Numbered from the stretch's first letter, positions 38,401 through 54,428 are shown. The stretch: 64,000 bases of DNA from Linnemannia hyalina (GCA_019671135.1 JAHRHY010000009.1:124001-188000), one strand, 5' to 3'. Notes: generated from the letters alone by a model not told the origin. Made by a program: numbers and translations.

Positions 38401-39129
38401 GTGTTGAAGAACTTGGGCCTGTTGTTGGCGGTGGATTTTCTTTTGATCCAATCCCCTGCGCAGAGACGGTTCCGGGGCCTGGTGTCGATTGGGATCATGT
38501 TGGCGATGGCTTGTTATACGATTCGGATGAAACCGTGTTACTGGAACAAGATTAATTATTGGAGGACTTTCTCGTTCTCCTGTGTCCTTTACGCCTCCCT
38601 CCTCGTCGCCCTCCTCTGCCCGTCCCCGCCCGTTCTCGAAAAGAAGTCTAACACCGGGGGTAGCACCAAAGCCGAGCGAGAACGGTATCGTGAGGATGTA
38701 GGACGATGGGTGATGTCGCCCCATCTGAAGATGGGCGAGGGTGGAGAGAACGCATGGATGGTCATGGGAAAGGCAGGAGGAGGGCCCAAGGTGATGTTGG
38801 CGTGGATTGCGGCTGGATGGGTGTTGCTCGTGATTGTGTTCGTGGTGGTCGAACGCGTGTTTCTGAGACATTGGACCAAGAAGGTTGCTGTTGTCCCTGT
38901 ACCCGTGCAGTTTGTTATGCGGTCCCAGCCGGTGGGGGTTGAGTTGTTGGCGGATGGGTATGGTGGGTATAGAGGGTTGGATATGTTTGGTCGAGGTGTG
39001 GGTGTAGGCGGTGATGGTGGCGGTGGAGGTATGTACACGAACCCAGGTATAGCTGGTTCACATTGGAGCGTCGTTGATCTCTCCCAGACGCCAGAGGTCC
39101 GACGCAGCAAAGCCCTTAGTTCCTCTTAA
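35462..39129 (+). CDS. Large multi-pass membrane protein of unknown family
   Basis: Two exons, 35462-37918 and 38023-39129, joined in phase with a GTAACT donor and a CATAG acceptor, giving 1187 residues. I do not recognise the family. About eleven hydrophobic segments are visible at roughly residues 7-28, 190-215, 263-277, 468-493, 762-788, 804-833, 906-929, 943-963, 970-987, 1002-1022 and 1077-1101. Between them lie long Gly/Ser/Thr-rich loops, with possible N-glycosylation sites near 690-790 (NNT, NSS, NIT, NTM). Helices cluster at the C-terminus, with MKPCYWNKINYW between two of them. The tail is Gly-rich. The pattern fits a fungal plasma-membrane or vacuolar transporter/sensor, but that is inference. 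The start was chosen at METSHLT directly before the first helix. Confidence 0.7.
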
Positions 39130-39253
39130 ACAAATACAAGACCATCCATAAACACATACAACGCATGTTGGCTTCCAGTATTGCACAGCGATGAATATAA
39201 TAAACTCCGGAAGATGGTTGTTGTTATTAAGAAAAGAGAAAGCAAAGAGAGGG

Positions 39254-40094
39254 CTATGGTACATGAAGAACAGGATACTGTTTACCCTGCCAAATGAAAG
39301 AATCATTGTCGAGCAGGGCGGCAAACTCGGTAAGGACGAGTGAGGATTTGAGGAGTCCGAGTGGCAGGAGTGGGTTTCCGTCCTTGTCTGAACTGCATGG
39401 TTGGACCATGACGGGTGGTAAGGGGTGGTAGATTCTTCCTGTGGAGAGCGAGACGCTTAGTTTGTCTGGCTGGAAGGGCGTCTGCAAGTTTCCTGCCCAC
39501 ACCAGTTGTTCTATTAATTAGTATCAAGCGCGTTAATTTGATGTCATAAACACAGACGGGGTGGATACAGCCACGTTGTTTTCAGCAGAAGAAAAAAAAA
39601 ATACCATTGTCGACAAGTCCATGGAAGACAACAGGCGTATCAGCGGCCTCAACAAAGTTGATCTCCTTCGCACAAGGACTCTGCCAGAGATACTCGTCTC
39701 CAAAATACCCTGTCGTATTGGCCCTAATCCTGGTCATGAAGAAGTTCAAGAATTTTGGATCCTTGTAGCAAGAAGTGAAGTTCTTGGGAGTGGTGTCTTG
39801 GAGAAAGACTTGGCCGTGGATATCGATGAAGTAAAAGTAAGGGCGGATGGATTTGGAGGCGAGGAGGGAGAGCGTTGTGGGGGAGGGGTGTATTCCCCGG
39901 TCGTGGAGGGATATTGGGTCATGTTGGTTATTATCGTTGTTCGTGGTGTTTTGAGTGGTGTGAATGGAGTGACGTTGGTGATTGGTAAGGAGGGTGCGGG
40001 CGATGAGACCTAGGGGTCGATGATGAGCACGGCGAGCAGTAGCTGTTGCTGATGCTTTGAATCCAGTTGATGCAATGGTCCTGGCAAAGAGCAT
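39254..40094 (-). CDS. UPF0598 family mitochondrial protein (C8orf82 homologue)
   Basis: Two minus-strand exons, 39605-40094 and 39254-39510, in phase, give 248 residues. Family landmarks are YFYFIDIHGQVFLQDTTPKNFTSCYKDPKFLNFFMTRIRAN, followed by PVVFHGLVDNEQLVWAGNL, PFQPDKLSVSLSTGRIYHP and LGLLKSSLVLTEFA. The first ~60 residues are rich in Arg, Ala, Thr and His without acidic residues (MLFARTIASTGFKASATATARRAHHR), a typical mitochondrial presequence. The biochemical function of UPF0598 proteins is unknown to me. The gene converges tail-to-tail with the membrane-protein gene, with only 124 bases between stop codons. Confidence 0.87.
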
Positions 40095-40932
40095 TGTGAT
40101 GTGATTGGTTTGGGTGGAGTGATTGTCGATTGAGCCTTTTTGGTTCTGCTTATGCTTATGCTTTGTTTTGTTTGTTGTTGTTTGTGATTTTTGTTAAGGC
40201 AGGCAAAAGAAGCCTTGAGAAGGGGAGGATAGAACAGACTGATACAAAAAGGAAGGGGTACGATGGTTGGTGGCGGAGACGATGGTTGGCTGTGAGTTGA
40301 GTAAGGTGTGTGTTGTGAGCAACGAAGGAGGAAGGGCCTTGTGGCAGTGAAGGAGGCAGTAGAAGAAGAAGGAAGAAGAATGAATGAACAAACAAGGGGT
40401 CGATGGCTCACAAGTGTTTCATCATGTCCTATGTGTGTGAGTATAGAGAGGGACCATGCACATTGAGCAAGCATGAATTGAGAAGGACCACGCTTCTCCA
40501 TGCTAGGCAGGGGTAATGAGAATGATAACAAGTACGAAGAATTGATACAGACGAGCTGAAAAAGGAAGACGAAGAAAAACGACATCCCAGGCTGGTGACC
40601 CTTGGCACTCTCGATGGATGACAAGACCCCTGGAGCTACGTGATGAAATGATCAAGAAGAGGCAGGCTCGGCGCTCATTGGGTACCGTCAGTCAGGTACC
40701 ATCCATCCATACACCTGTAGCTGATGGTTGTTTGAGGTTTGGACATCAGAAATGAAATTTAAATTTTTGAAGAGTGATAAGTGATAAAAATGGATCCAAT
40801 AGACAGAACCCTATCATAGGGCATGGACCCCACCTTGTGCCTCTTTCTTGACTTCACACCTGGACACTGTGGACATGCTCCTTCTCTTTCCATTCTCTCT
40901 TGTGCCGTTTTGTATTGTCTCTTTCAAAGGCA

Positions 40933-40956
40933 TGTGTGTGTGTGTGTGTGTGTGTG
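40933..40956. repeat. TG12 dinucleotide repeat
   Basis: Twelve perfect TG units upstream of the MAPK gene. Confidence 0.95.
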
Positions 40957-41105
40957 AATGAACATTTGAACTCATCTAGCCTCTTTCTCTTTCTTCCTCC
41001 TCCTTTCTTTCCTTCTTCTTTCTTCACTCCTTCCATCACACTCATCCTTCCCATTCAAGAAGACAACAAACACATATCCGTTGACCATTCTATCAAAGAT
41101 TCTAA

Positions 41106-41330
41106 TTGTCCGTTCAAAAAGAAAGAAAAAAAGCATTTGCCCTCTTTCCCATCCCCTCAGTATCTCTTTCTCCTTCCTTCCTTCTCCTTGAACCCCTTCC
41201 CTTTCCCAGTCTTTTCTTTTTTACCCCCTTTTTCTTGTCTCTCTGTTCGTTCTTCCTTCTTTCCTTCTCTTCCTCTTCCTTCTTTTATCCACCCCTTCTC
41301 TTTCTAACTTTTCTCTCTCCTCATAACTTA
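41106..41330 (+). promoter_or_regulatory. CT-rich leader of the MAP kinase gene
   Basis: Long tracts of CTTTCC, TTCCTT and CCCTTT on the coding strand precede the start codon by 120-345 bases. Leader/promoter function is inferred from the same arrangement at other genes here. Confidence 0.45.
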
Positions 41331-41450
41331 ACCGTTGTTGCTTCTCACACTCCTTCCAACAACAACAACAACAGCCATCCCTCTCCCCTCTCCCCCCACC
41401 CCACCATTCTCTCGCGAATCACAAAGCGCCTCAGCGACACCATCTCGGAA

Positions 41451-43754
<2,304 letters not shown>

Positions 43755-45061
43755 TTTTGTTCAAATCAACTCTCTAGTGTTCCTTTTTGTTCCTGAATAG
43801 ATGAACGATTGTTTGTTCTCGTTCTATATTTCTCTTTCTCTCATTATTCCCCTTACAAAGTGTCACCTCATTCTACAGTAACAAACAACGACAACAAACT
43901 AACCACTACCAAAAAGAAAATAAACCCCAGTGTACAACAAAAAAAAAAAAGTTTGAAGTCTTTGGGGTTAGTTTCCCTTTTTGTTTGTTTGGCTGTAGTT
44001 GTGTCAAGTCAAGTGAGCGAATCAGCGTGCGCAAGGGTCCCCCCTTTTCCCCCTTGGCCCTTTGCCTTTGTTCCTTTCCTTCAAGCAAAACAAAAGGGCG
44101 GAATCGACAGTTGCAACGTGGAGACTTGGAGGTGGGTGGTCGTGTTGTTGTCGTACGACTTTTTGGAACAGAAAAAAATAGGTTTTGTCCTTGCTTCTCT
44201 GTCCCATCCCTTCCTTCGAGCAGAAGGACAAGGGGGGAGAGGAGATGGACCCCGTTCTTGTCATCCGCACTCTTGTTGAATCTATTCATAACCCCCTTCA
44301 TGCCCCTGTCATAGTTCAACTCTGCCCTTGTTCTAGTCCCTGACTGTGCCCTAGTTGTATGCGTTATGCTCTGGATAGTCAAGAGGGGTGTGTTATGGTT
44401 CACAGCATCAACAGCATCAGCAGCATCAGCAACAAGGAATGAGCAAGAGCAAGCGATAGCAGCATTGACAGCGAGGTGGGACACATGTCCATGTTTTTGG
44501 CTCATAGATAGGGCCTGGCGATCCACGACGAGCAGAGCAATTGAGGAACGAGAGCGTTGATGCCATGCGGATCAGAAAGAATATTCAAACAGAAAAGTAT
44601 ATTCATTTTCTTGTCAAAGAGCAATGTTGGTACGAGAAGGAGGTTCAAGCGAAGAGGAAGTGTAAAGTTTAGTGTAAAGTTTACCTGTTGACCCTCACCA
44701 TGGCGACTGCGAGTGACCTTGGAAGAAGGGTGAAGGAGAAGGAGGTGAAGGCAGAGTGTACCACAAGGAAGATGTCGGTCCCCATTCCAGAATTCCTGAC
44801 GGACGATGCGCCTGTTCCCTTTTCTTCTTTTGCGCTCTTTTTTTTTTCATCACTTTCTTTTCCCTCCCTCCAACTCGCCACCATTCCCGTTAAACTCTTT
44901 TTTTTTCTTTCTTTCTTTCGTTCTCTTTTCCCGTCCGTCGTATCTTTTCACTTTCTTCTCTTCCCATACCTTTACATCCCTTCCTTTCATTCTCATCAAC
45001 CTTCTCATCCCTCTCATCACCCTCACTACTCTCCTTACGTGCTTATATACTTATTATTACT

Positions 45062-45085
45062 CCTACTACTACTACTACTACTACT
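45062..45085. repeat. CTA trinucleotide repeat
   Basis: About eight tandem CTA/ACT units in the MAPK-Rab spacer. Confidence 0.9.
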
Positions 45086-45692
45086 CTTGTAAGTGCATCG
45101 CTTCTCTTCATCTCTTCCACTTGTCTCCCATCACCTGCCACGTTGTCCTTTTCTTTTTTCTTTTCCCGACTCTTGGATAAGAGCCTGGCCTTGACCTTGG
45201 ACGTTGGGAAGAGTGTCAAGTGGATGACTACCAGTCTACTATTACTTTTTCAGAAAGAGTTACAAGAGACAAGGATATGAGGGTCACCAGCAACAAGCAT
45301 ATATAAAGACCCCTTTGAAATGAACATGGCACAGCACACCACCCCCTGGGCTTTGATGGAAAGAAACAAAGGACAGGGAATAAGAGGAGAGAGTCAAATC
45401 AATCAGTCTCCACCTGATTCGTCCACACATACACACACTTTCACTTTCGCTTTCATATCATGTCAACATGTTGCTGTCTCTTGCTTCAATTGCTATAATT
45501 GCTGTTGTTATGACTTGTGTGTCCATTCATCTACATCCATGCATCCAGCAGCAGCAACAACAGCAAGACAACACAAACAAACAACCTCGGCCAGCCAGGA
45601 GTAAAAACGCAAAGCAAGGGAAAGAAGGGAAGAGGGAAAGAAGGAGTTTTGATTAATTGCAGCCCTTTCCCTCTACGTTTCCCTTGTTCCTT

Positions 45693-45720
45693 ATGAATGA
45701 ATGAATGAATGAATGAATGA
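45693..45720. repeat. ATGA tetranucleotide repeat
   Basis: Seven perfect tandem ATGA units in the MAPK-Rab spacer, about 440 bases upstream of the Rab start. Confidence 0.95.
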
Positions 45721-45895
45721 TCATATTTCGGCTTCCTCGCCCTGCCTTTTCTTTTTCGACCCTGTCCCAGTGTGTGTCTGTCCTGTCTGTGAACAAGAGA
45801 AGAGAAGCACACCATCATCATCCCCCTTTCATCCCACTGACGCAGTGTCTGCTGTTCACCCACACTCCCCTCTCTCACCACCACACAAAATAATA

Positions 45896-46159
45896 CCACC
45901 CTTTGTCCTTGCTTTCCTTTGTGTTCATATTTCCCCTTCTTTTTCTTCTTTTTTGTTCTCTCTTTCTCTCTTTCTCTCTCTCTTCCTTATCTCTTCATCA
46001 TCATCCGCACACAATCACTTACTTCCTTTCCATCATCCCCTCATCCCGCTCTCACTCACTCCCACGCACTCACTCAATCCGCACATACTCTCTTTTACTC
46101 TCTTCTCTCCGTCCTCTAGACTCCCTCCTTCTCTCCTCCCTTAATAACCCCTTCTCACC
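45896..46159 (+). promoter_or_regulatory. CT-rich leader of the Rab gene
   Basis: Nearly continuous pyrimidines, including TCTTTCTCTC repeats, up to the start in the context TCACCATGTC. Confidence 0.45.
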
Positions 46160-48008
<1,849 letters not shown>

Positions 48009-49366
48009 AGAGAGAGAGAGACCCTCAGGAAAACCACGCTTTAAAGTCTCGTCACCAAAAACGTTGTCTACCTTGGTTGATTATTGAACCTATGCTAGAC
48101 CATTGGACCTTTTTTTTTATCAGTCTGATGATGCGAAAAAATGTGTACGAGAGGGAGAACTTACTGGAGAGAGCGGAGGAGATTGAGGAGAGAGGTGGGA
48201 GCTATGTTTGACATGCACAGCGAGAACAATATGAATAAAATAGTAGAAAAAACCGTTTGTTATCTCAACAGGTCGACAAGGTGGTTTCTCTAATTGTCGA
48301 ACGTGGCATTCGTCTGTCGTTTTTGTGCTGTGCACAGCCAGACCTTGACTCTTCCCTTGGTGTTTGACCTTCAGGGGACACAACAAGAGCGAAGGCTGAG
48401 AAAGCAAAGTACGCATGATCAAGCTTAAGGGTTACTTACAAGTCTTGATTTGCCAGCTCACATATCAACGTTCAGATCTGCGATCCAATTGTTCTCATCA
48501 ACCTCCATTCCACCACCGACCTCCGTTACTAAAGAGGGATGACGAACTTTAGCCAAATCTGAATCTCACTTGTCTTCTTTCCGGGGACAAGGAGCTCATG
48601 ATATCAAGACTTTGCAGTGTGGACTGGAGGATAGCAAAGCGTGTAAAATAACTATCGGCGATGATGATAACACAGACCTCATGCGTTCGCTTCAGAGATG
48701 TATTTTTTTTTCTTCTGCTCTGCCAACTCGTTTCTTTGTTCAGTCGTCAAGGCTGGCCAGGGTTATGGGCTAAGAAGGGGCGAGAAAATAATAATGTTTC
48801 TTGTTGCAAAAACCTGGGGTTTTGTTTGTTGTAGAGGATGATGACTTGTGTTGTCTTTCTTTCCTTTCTTTGAAGGAGGAGAGAATAACCAGCATTGTCC
48901 TTTCTTCCTGAGCCACTTCCTTTTCTTTTTCTTTTTCTCTTTTATTTTTGGGTACAATGATGTGAGTTGTAGGTCGTGAGGATGTTTGCAGGGGTTTTTC
49001 TTTGTACTTGGTTCAATTGGACCCACCGTCGCGTATGTTCTGTTTCCTGGCATCATGGTGATTCCGTTATATTTTACTGTGCTTTCAAAAGTCATCATTT
49101 CCGTCCATGTTTTTCAGGTCTTCGATTCGCGTCTCATAAATAAATATTGCCCACGTCCACAAGTGTCTTCTGCCTTTCACGAGCAATCAAAAGAAAAGCC
49201 AAAAAAAAAAAAAAAAAAAGTACTTCTCTTTATGTCAAGAACCGCAGCGTTTTCTTCTTTCGCGTGTGTGTGTATTCATACAACTTTTTTTTTCTGCAAT
49301 AGCTTTGAGGCTAAACTACTACAAAAAAAAAAAAACAAAGTCTTTGGTGAAGCCAAAAAATTGAAT
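48009..49366. other. Convergent 1.36 kb spacer, Rab / uL15
   Basis: Tail-to-tail spacer longer than the other convergent ones here. Frames on both strands are short and match nothing I know. It contains an A19 run near 49201-49219 and an A13 run near 49323-49335. 3' UTRs occupy both ends; a small noncoding gene in the middle cannot be excluded. Confidence 0.5.
48234..48239 (+). terminator. AATAAA polyadenylation signal of the Rab gene
   Basis: Canonical hexamer 226 bases after the stop codon. Confidence 0.5.
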
Positions 49367-50670
49367 TTAAGCAACCAACTGGACGGCACCACCGACGGCC
49401 TTAATCTTCTGCTCAGCAGCACGGGAGACATAGCGGGCCTTGACGATGACGGGCTGGGCAGGGAGACGACCCTTAGCCAAGACCTTGCCGTATCCAGCAC
49501 GAAGAGTATCGATAACGGGGACGACCTCGGTCTTCTTGGCGGCGTTCTTGCGGGTCTGCTCGGAGACAAGGGACCAGAGGGTGTCGAGGTTGACGATGGG
49601 GCAGTGCTGGCCGTTGCGGGTCAAGTGGAAACGACGCATACCGACCTTACCGAAGTAACCGGGATGGTACTTGTCCATGTTGATACGGTGATGGTGCTGA
49701 CCACCGGCAAGACCACGTCCTCCGGGATGCTTGCGGTGCTTACCTGGAAGAAGGATGGTAGAAAGGGAAGTGTTGGGTCAGTTTTCTGATCCAAACGTGT
49801 ATATTTGATGGTGTGGGTTTTTTCCCTGAAGTACAGGATAGCTATGCTGTCGAGTTTGTTCCTGTGCGGTGAACAAGGCCAATGCTATTCCCACTCTGCC
49901 GGTTGTTTATAATTCCTGACAGAGTTACTGGTCCGTGTTCCTTGTCGTTTCGTGCTCTTTTGAAAGCGTTGATGGTAGAGATATGTGGCTCTGCCGACCA
50001 GTTGAAAGGTGATTGTTGGTAGTCGAAGGCCTCCGTTGCGTTGCGATTACTATTTGCCGAGCTGCTTTTTGACTGGTTGTTGTGTTTGTCGGCGAAAAGC
50101 ACACTACCAGACGCAAGTAGTAGTATACTTGACTAGTTGTCGATAGTTCGTCTGAGAGCTTTGCTGTGAGTCGTACTGTGCCGCAGGTTCAGCAGAACGC
50201 CGGTTCTCAGCCGTCCGCCTTCTCAGGATTGTTGTCATGAAGTGGAAGAGAGGGCAGGCTGATTCACCCCTGTTGCAGATCTGTTTGATGGGATCTGAGG
50301 TTCAACAAAGTGCGTGAACCCTGTCTACTCGATTGATGACCCGTTCCTCCCGTTTCACTGATGTATACAGTTTCCTGCTATGTTGTCGAGTCCGTCCTTG
50401 CCAACCCAACAAAGAGTCGTCCTTTCCATGTCCTCCTGATGTAGACCCTGAAAGCTGATTTCCCGGGAATCAAGACTCACCAACACGACCATGACCGGCA
50501 CTGACGTGGCCGCGCTTCTTGCGGTTGTGATGAAGACGGGTAGGCTAATGTCATTCAAACGGTTATGGTATTGATGTTAGAATGGACGAGTGTGGCATCG
50601 ATGGATAGATAGATGCATGTTATGGATGCATTGGATGTAGCAGCGGATGGATATTATTTTCACACACCAT
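49367..50670 (-). CDS. RPL28: Ribosomal protein uL15 (L28 / L27a)
   Basis: Three minus-strand coding exons: 50668-50670 (the ATG alone), 50481-50544 and 49367-49743, in phase, give 147 residues (yeast L28 has 149). The first coding exon ends directly after ATG, with donor GTGTGT; exon 2 begins [21 protein letters not shown]; exon 3 begins [40 protein letters not shown]. This is the canonical cytosolic large-subunit protein near the tRNA exit region. Codons are strongly biased, as expected for a ribosomal gene. Intron 2 is 736 nt, long for this window. Identification is very confident; the ATG-only exon is supported by the in-phase join and by the universally conserved MPTR start. Confidence 0.95.
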
Positions 50671-51820
50671 CTTGACTAAATGAGAAAGAGGAGTTTCGTG
50701 CTACGCTGGTCGTATGGGAATTCTATAGGATCAAGATCCAATTGTGCACGTGATCCAATCATTTTTTTTAACGTCTTTTTTGTGCCAGTGAAGTCCGCCC
50801 ACTGGCTGGAGGAAGGGAGGCCGAGACGTGTCTGCCTTCTTGTGCCCAGGAGCTCAGGTGCGAACTATGGGTGTATTACAAAGGTAATAGTCCTTTTCTT
50901 TATAAGTTGGATGTCCAAGGATGCCGATTGATCGAGCTGAGGCCCATGAACACAGAAAGATAGGGCTGAGAGTGATCCACCCTCAAGAATAGAGAGCCGA
51001 GGAGTTTCTTTAATCCAGGCTGGCTGGTCAAAAGGTCAAAGGAGTCGACAGGGCAGGGCAGTGGTATCTTGAGTGAGCATCATGCACAGTATTTGTGGGG
51101 AACCACGAGAAGAGGTGGTGAGGGAGTGATTGTTGACGATATGTTGTTCCTATCCATGCGTGCTCTCCCCTTTCCGTTTGCTTGCTTTCTTTCTTTCTTT
51201 TGTCGTTCAGTAACCACATTACTGTTATTTTCCTTGAGCAAAGAAAATAAAGTTGGTTGACGGTTGATTGGTTGGTTGGGCTAAGAGTGCAGTGCATGTT
51301 GCCACAACAAACACAACAGTGGATGATGTGCCCGAGGAGAAGAGCACAAGGAGAGTCGACAGGGTGGATGCAGGAGGGAAGAGTGCAAACGAAACGAAAC
51401 GTTTCTTGGCTTTCACTTCTTCCCTACCTTCATCTTCTTCGCCTTCGTCTTCTTCTTCCTCACTCCTCTCTTTTTCTTGTCTTTCTTTCCTTTCTTCCCT
51501 CCTCTTTCCACAACTCTCCATACTCTAATATCTTCCATCGCCCTCAACTTGACTCTCTTCGCTAATACCCAAATACCCTCAAGCTGCTCCCTGCCACTTT
51601 TCGCTCTCTGCTCACTCGCATCGCCACAGTTTGTTTCTCTTCTTTCCTTCAGCCTTCCTTCCCACACTACCCTCCGACTCTCTCTCCTTCTCTCTTTTTC
51701 GCACTCTTCTTCTTTCTCTCTCACTCACTGTACCCCAAGTTTCCTTACACGCACATAACCGGCCAACTACAGGAGGACTGACATACCAGCACAAGGGAAC
51801 AATCACATTCACCGCTACCG
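50671..51820. other. Divergent spacer, uL15 / S41 protease
   Basis: About 1.15 kb. The left part is the promoter side of the ribosomal protein gene. From about 51411 to 51740 it is strongly CT-rich, as before other starts. No gene was recognised. Confidence 0.55.
51411..51740 (+). promoter_or_regulatory. CT-rich leader of the S41 protease gene
   Basis: Dense CTTCTT, TCTCTC and CCTTC tracts on the coding strand ending about 80 bases before the ATG. Function is inferred by analogy with the other leaders. Confidence 0.4.
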
Positions 51821-54428
51821 ATGGCACACTCTTCCGCAGTTGGGCGAAACGGTGCCCTTGCCCACAACAATGTATATACTCGCAGCACAAGCAGCAACAA
51901 TAACGGTCGCCGGTGGGGTCTTGGAAGGAGAGTGGTGGCAACGGTGACTCTGCTGTCGATCACCAACCTTCTCCTAGTGTCTCGCAGCAGCAGCAATCAG
52001 ATCGGACACTCCTTGATCCAGGGACAGGAAGTACGATCATCTTTTGGCTTTAGTCTCCTCGGCGTAGAAGCAGTTCCAGTCACCCATCCAGCAAGGAACA
52101 CTATGATCGTCGAACGACAGGACGAACCAGCACCCGAGGTACCACCAACAGATATAGTAGAGATTGACCCATGTGCAGTATTGAGCGAGCTTCATGAGCC
52201 TTACATCAGCTACGGGCACGTCAAACGGTGCTACGATCACATCCCCTACAACGCCACCGAAGCCAACACAGTCGTGTCGACCATGTCCACGCTCGCCAGG
52301 GACTTTTATATTTTCCTCGACAGTGCAATGACAGAGAACCTGCAGAAGCCCTTTACGAGTCATCCGGTGGATATCCTGGCAGGGTTTGACAGGATCTCGC
52401 GGACAGAGTATAAGAACGACTTTTTGTTCCAGACCGATGTGGACTTGTTGATGAACAGTCTTAACGACGCGCACGCCAACTACATCGGTATGTTCATCTG
52501 TTACATGAAATGAATGAACAACGGCAGATGAACATCAATCGCTGACACCTGTCATTTTTTTTTCCCCTTGTAGCTCACTGTTACAGGAACTATCTCTTTC
52601 TTCAGCCGTTTGACTTGTATGCTCCTGTCATCGATAAAGTCCAGGTACAGTCAGTGCAAGCACTAGTCCAATCCCTCCCCCCGTTTTTTTTTCATAGACA
52701 GTCGACCGTTGAAGCAGATCGTTGTCCCTGAAAATGAACTATCCCCAAACACCGACGACCAGAGACAAACAAGATGAGATGAACTTACTACTCTTTCACC
52801 CCTCTCACTCATAGACAATCCGCATTCTTGTGGATGGGACCAACGATCTCCTCGAAGACTGCCAAGTATTAACAATCGACGGAGTCAACGCCCTCGACGC
52901 CATCCAGACCTGGATCGACATCCACTACGGCTTCTCCAAGGACGCAGGTGTCCGACTCAACAAGGCTCTGACATCCCAATCCTTCAACATCGACTCCAAG
53001 AAGTGGACCTATAATCAGGGGCAGTTCACCTCAAGAGTCACTTTACCAGAACGAGAGGCGATTACGTATGAGATCTCGTGTCCGGTCTCGGCGTTGCATC
53101 CAGAGGGCAAGAATGCTACGCTTAAGGCGCCTTGGGAGGTTTATCGTCTGGTTGCTTGGAATGACTTTGATAGCACGGAGAGCTTCTTGGCTAACAACTG
53201 TTATCAGGAGCCGGAGACCGATCTGCAGGAGGAACTTGTTATTGTTGAGGACGACGACAACGATGATGATGATGACGGCGATAAGGGTGAAGCCTCTGGT
53301 TTGAAGAAGCGGGCGGAGCGGTTGAAGAGAGCGAGATCCCAACGTCGCAAGCAGCAACAGCAGGGGCGGGGGCATCAGGAAAGTCTTTACCAGGCAGCCG
53401 TGGAGACACCCCGCCATCTCACCAAGGAACCTCTTCGATCTAACATCGAGAAGCGACAGATCCAGGAGCCGGCGATCGCCCACCTGGTCTCAAACGGCAG
53501 CTCGACATCATTCTTCCAACTCGTCAAGCGCCCCACTATCGGTGTCGTCGTCATCCCGACCCACTCTGTCAGTCTCCGGACCGAGGCACATGTTCTCGAA
53601 GAAGGGTTCGCTCAGCTCTACGATGCGGGCGTCAGGAACGTAATCCTGGACTTGACGGCGAACGGCGGCGGGTATGTGAATTTCGCATACGATCTTGTCG
53701 ATTGGATGTTCCCCCAGGAGAACGAAACGTCGGTGTACTTGTCGGATCTGAGGACATCGATGGCTGTCAAGGCGTTGGCGCAGAAAGATCTCGAGTGGGA
53801 GGATTATAACAGTTACTTCAACCCGAACTCGTATTCGGATGCTGCGACCGGGGTGGAGTTTGAGACGAATTTCTTTTTGCAGGACAAGCTTCAACGGCGG
53901 GTGAACCGGCAGCTGGATTACACTCCCAAGGTGCGGATGAACCATAACCTGGGCGCGTTCGAGAGAGGAATGCCGTGGCAGCATAATGCCGACAGTATTG
54001 TGGTCATGACGGACGGGACCTGTGGGTCAGCCTGCGGGATGAGCCTGAACCGGCTCAAGAATCGCCACAAGGTCAAGTCGTATGCGATCGGAGGCCGGTA
54101 CGGCGAAGACCTGTCGCTGTTCTCCTTTGCCGGCGCGTCGGTGTACAGTCTGAAAGAAATCCTGGGAGATTATAAAGTTCTGGAGGTGGACCCGTCAATG
54201 CAACAGCTGTTGTACAAGGGGATCTATCGGGTACCCGTGATGGAGTTTTTCGATGATGATGACGTCGAAGGGAAGCCACTTGAGTTCCGGAGTGAGTTGT
54301 ATAAGGCGGATTTTCATCTGGGGTATACCCCCGTGACGGCGAGGAGGCATGAGATCTTATGGGAGATTGTTGCGAATAGCCATTGGACGCCCGAAGGTCA
54401 GACCGGTCAGGATCCTTCTATCGAGTGA
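51821..54428 (+). CDS. Secreted or type II membrane peptidase of family S41
   Basis: Three exons: 51821-52487, 52574-52644 and 52815-54428, in phase, give 783 residues. A hydrophobic segment at about residues 38-54 (VVATVTLLSITNLLLV) acts as signal peptide or membrane anchor. The catalytic region resembles fungal CPAF-like S41 peptidases: SLNDAHANY with candidate catalytic His218, VILDLTANGGGYVNFAYDLVDWMFP, and TDGTCGSACG with candidate nucleophile Ser651, followed by YAIGGRYGE. A low-complexity insertion near residues 390-465 is acidic (DDDNDDDDDGD) and then very basic. It carries dibasic sites KKR (410-412), KR (417-418) and KR (459-460) that a kexin-type protease could cut. Substrate unknown. 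The start is the first ATG after the CT-rich leader. Family call good; catalytic residues inferred from pattern. Confidence 0.85.

Larger units (their letters stand above)
40095..41450. other. Divergent spacer, UPF0598 gene / MAP kinase
   Basis: Head-to-head spacer of about 1.36 kb. It holds a TG12 microsatellite at 40933-40956. From about 40980 a long CT-rich tract leads to the MAPK start, with a CAACAA run at 41359-41372. No further gene was recognised. Confidence 0.55.
43755..46159. other. 2.4 kb spacer between the MAP kinase and Rab genes
   Basis: No recognisable gene. It holds CAG/CAT-rich triplets near 44402-44435, a CTA-type run at 45062-45085, an ATGA tetranucleotide repeat at 45693-45720 and a long CT-rich leader from about 45900 to the Rab start. 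A short frame at 44700 starts with ACCATGGCG and gives MATASDLGRRVKEKE, but it degenerates into Ser/Phe-rich sequence and has no family match. Confidence 0.55.

Noticed and set aside
43906..44526. 206-residue minus-strand frame in the MAPK-Rab spacer
   Set aside because: Low-complexity Arg/Thr/Lys-rich sequence without family resemblance or plausible exon structure.
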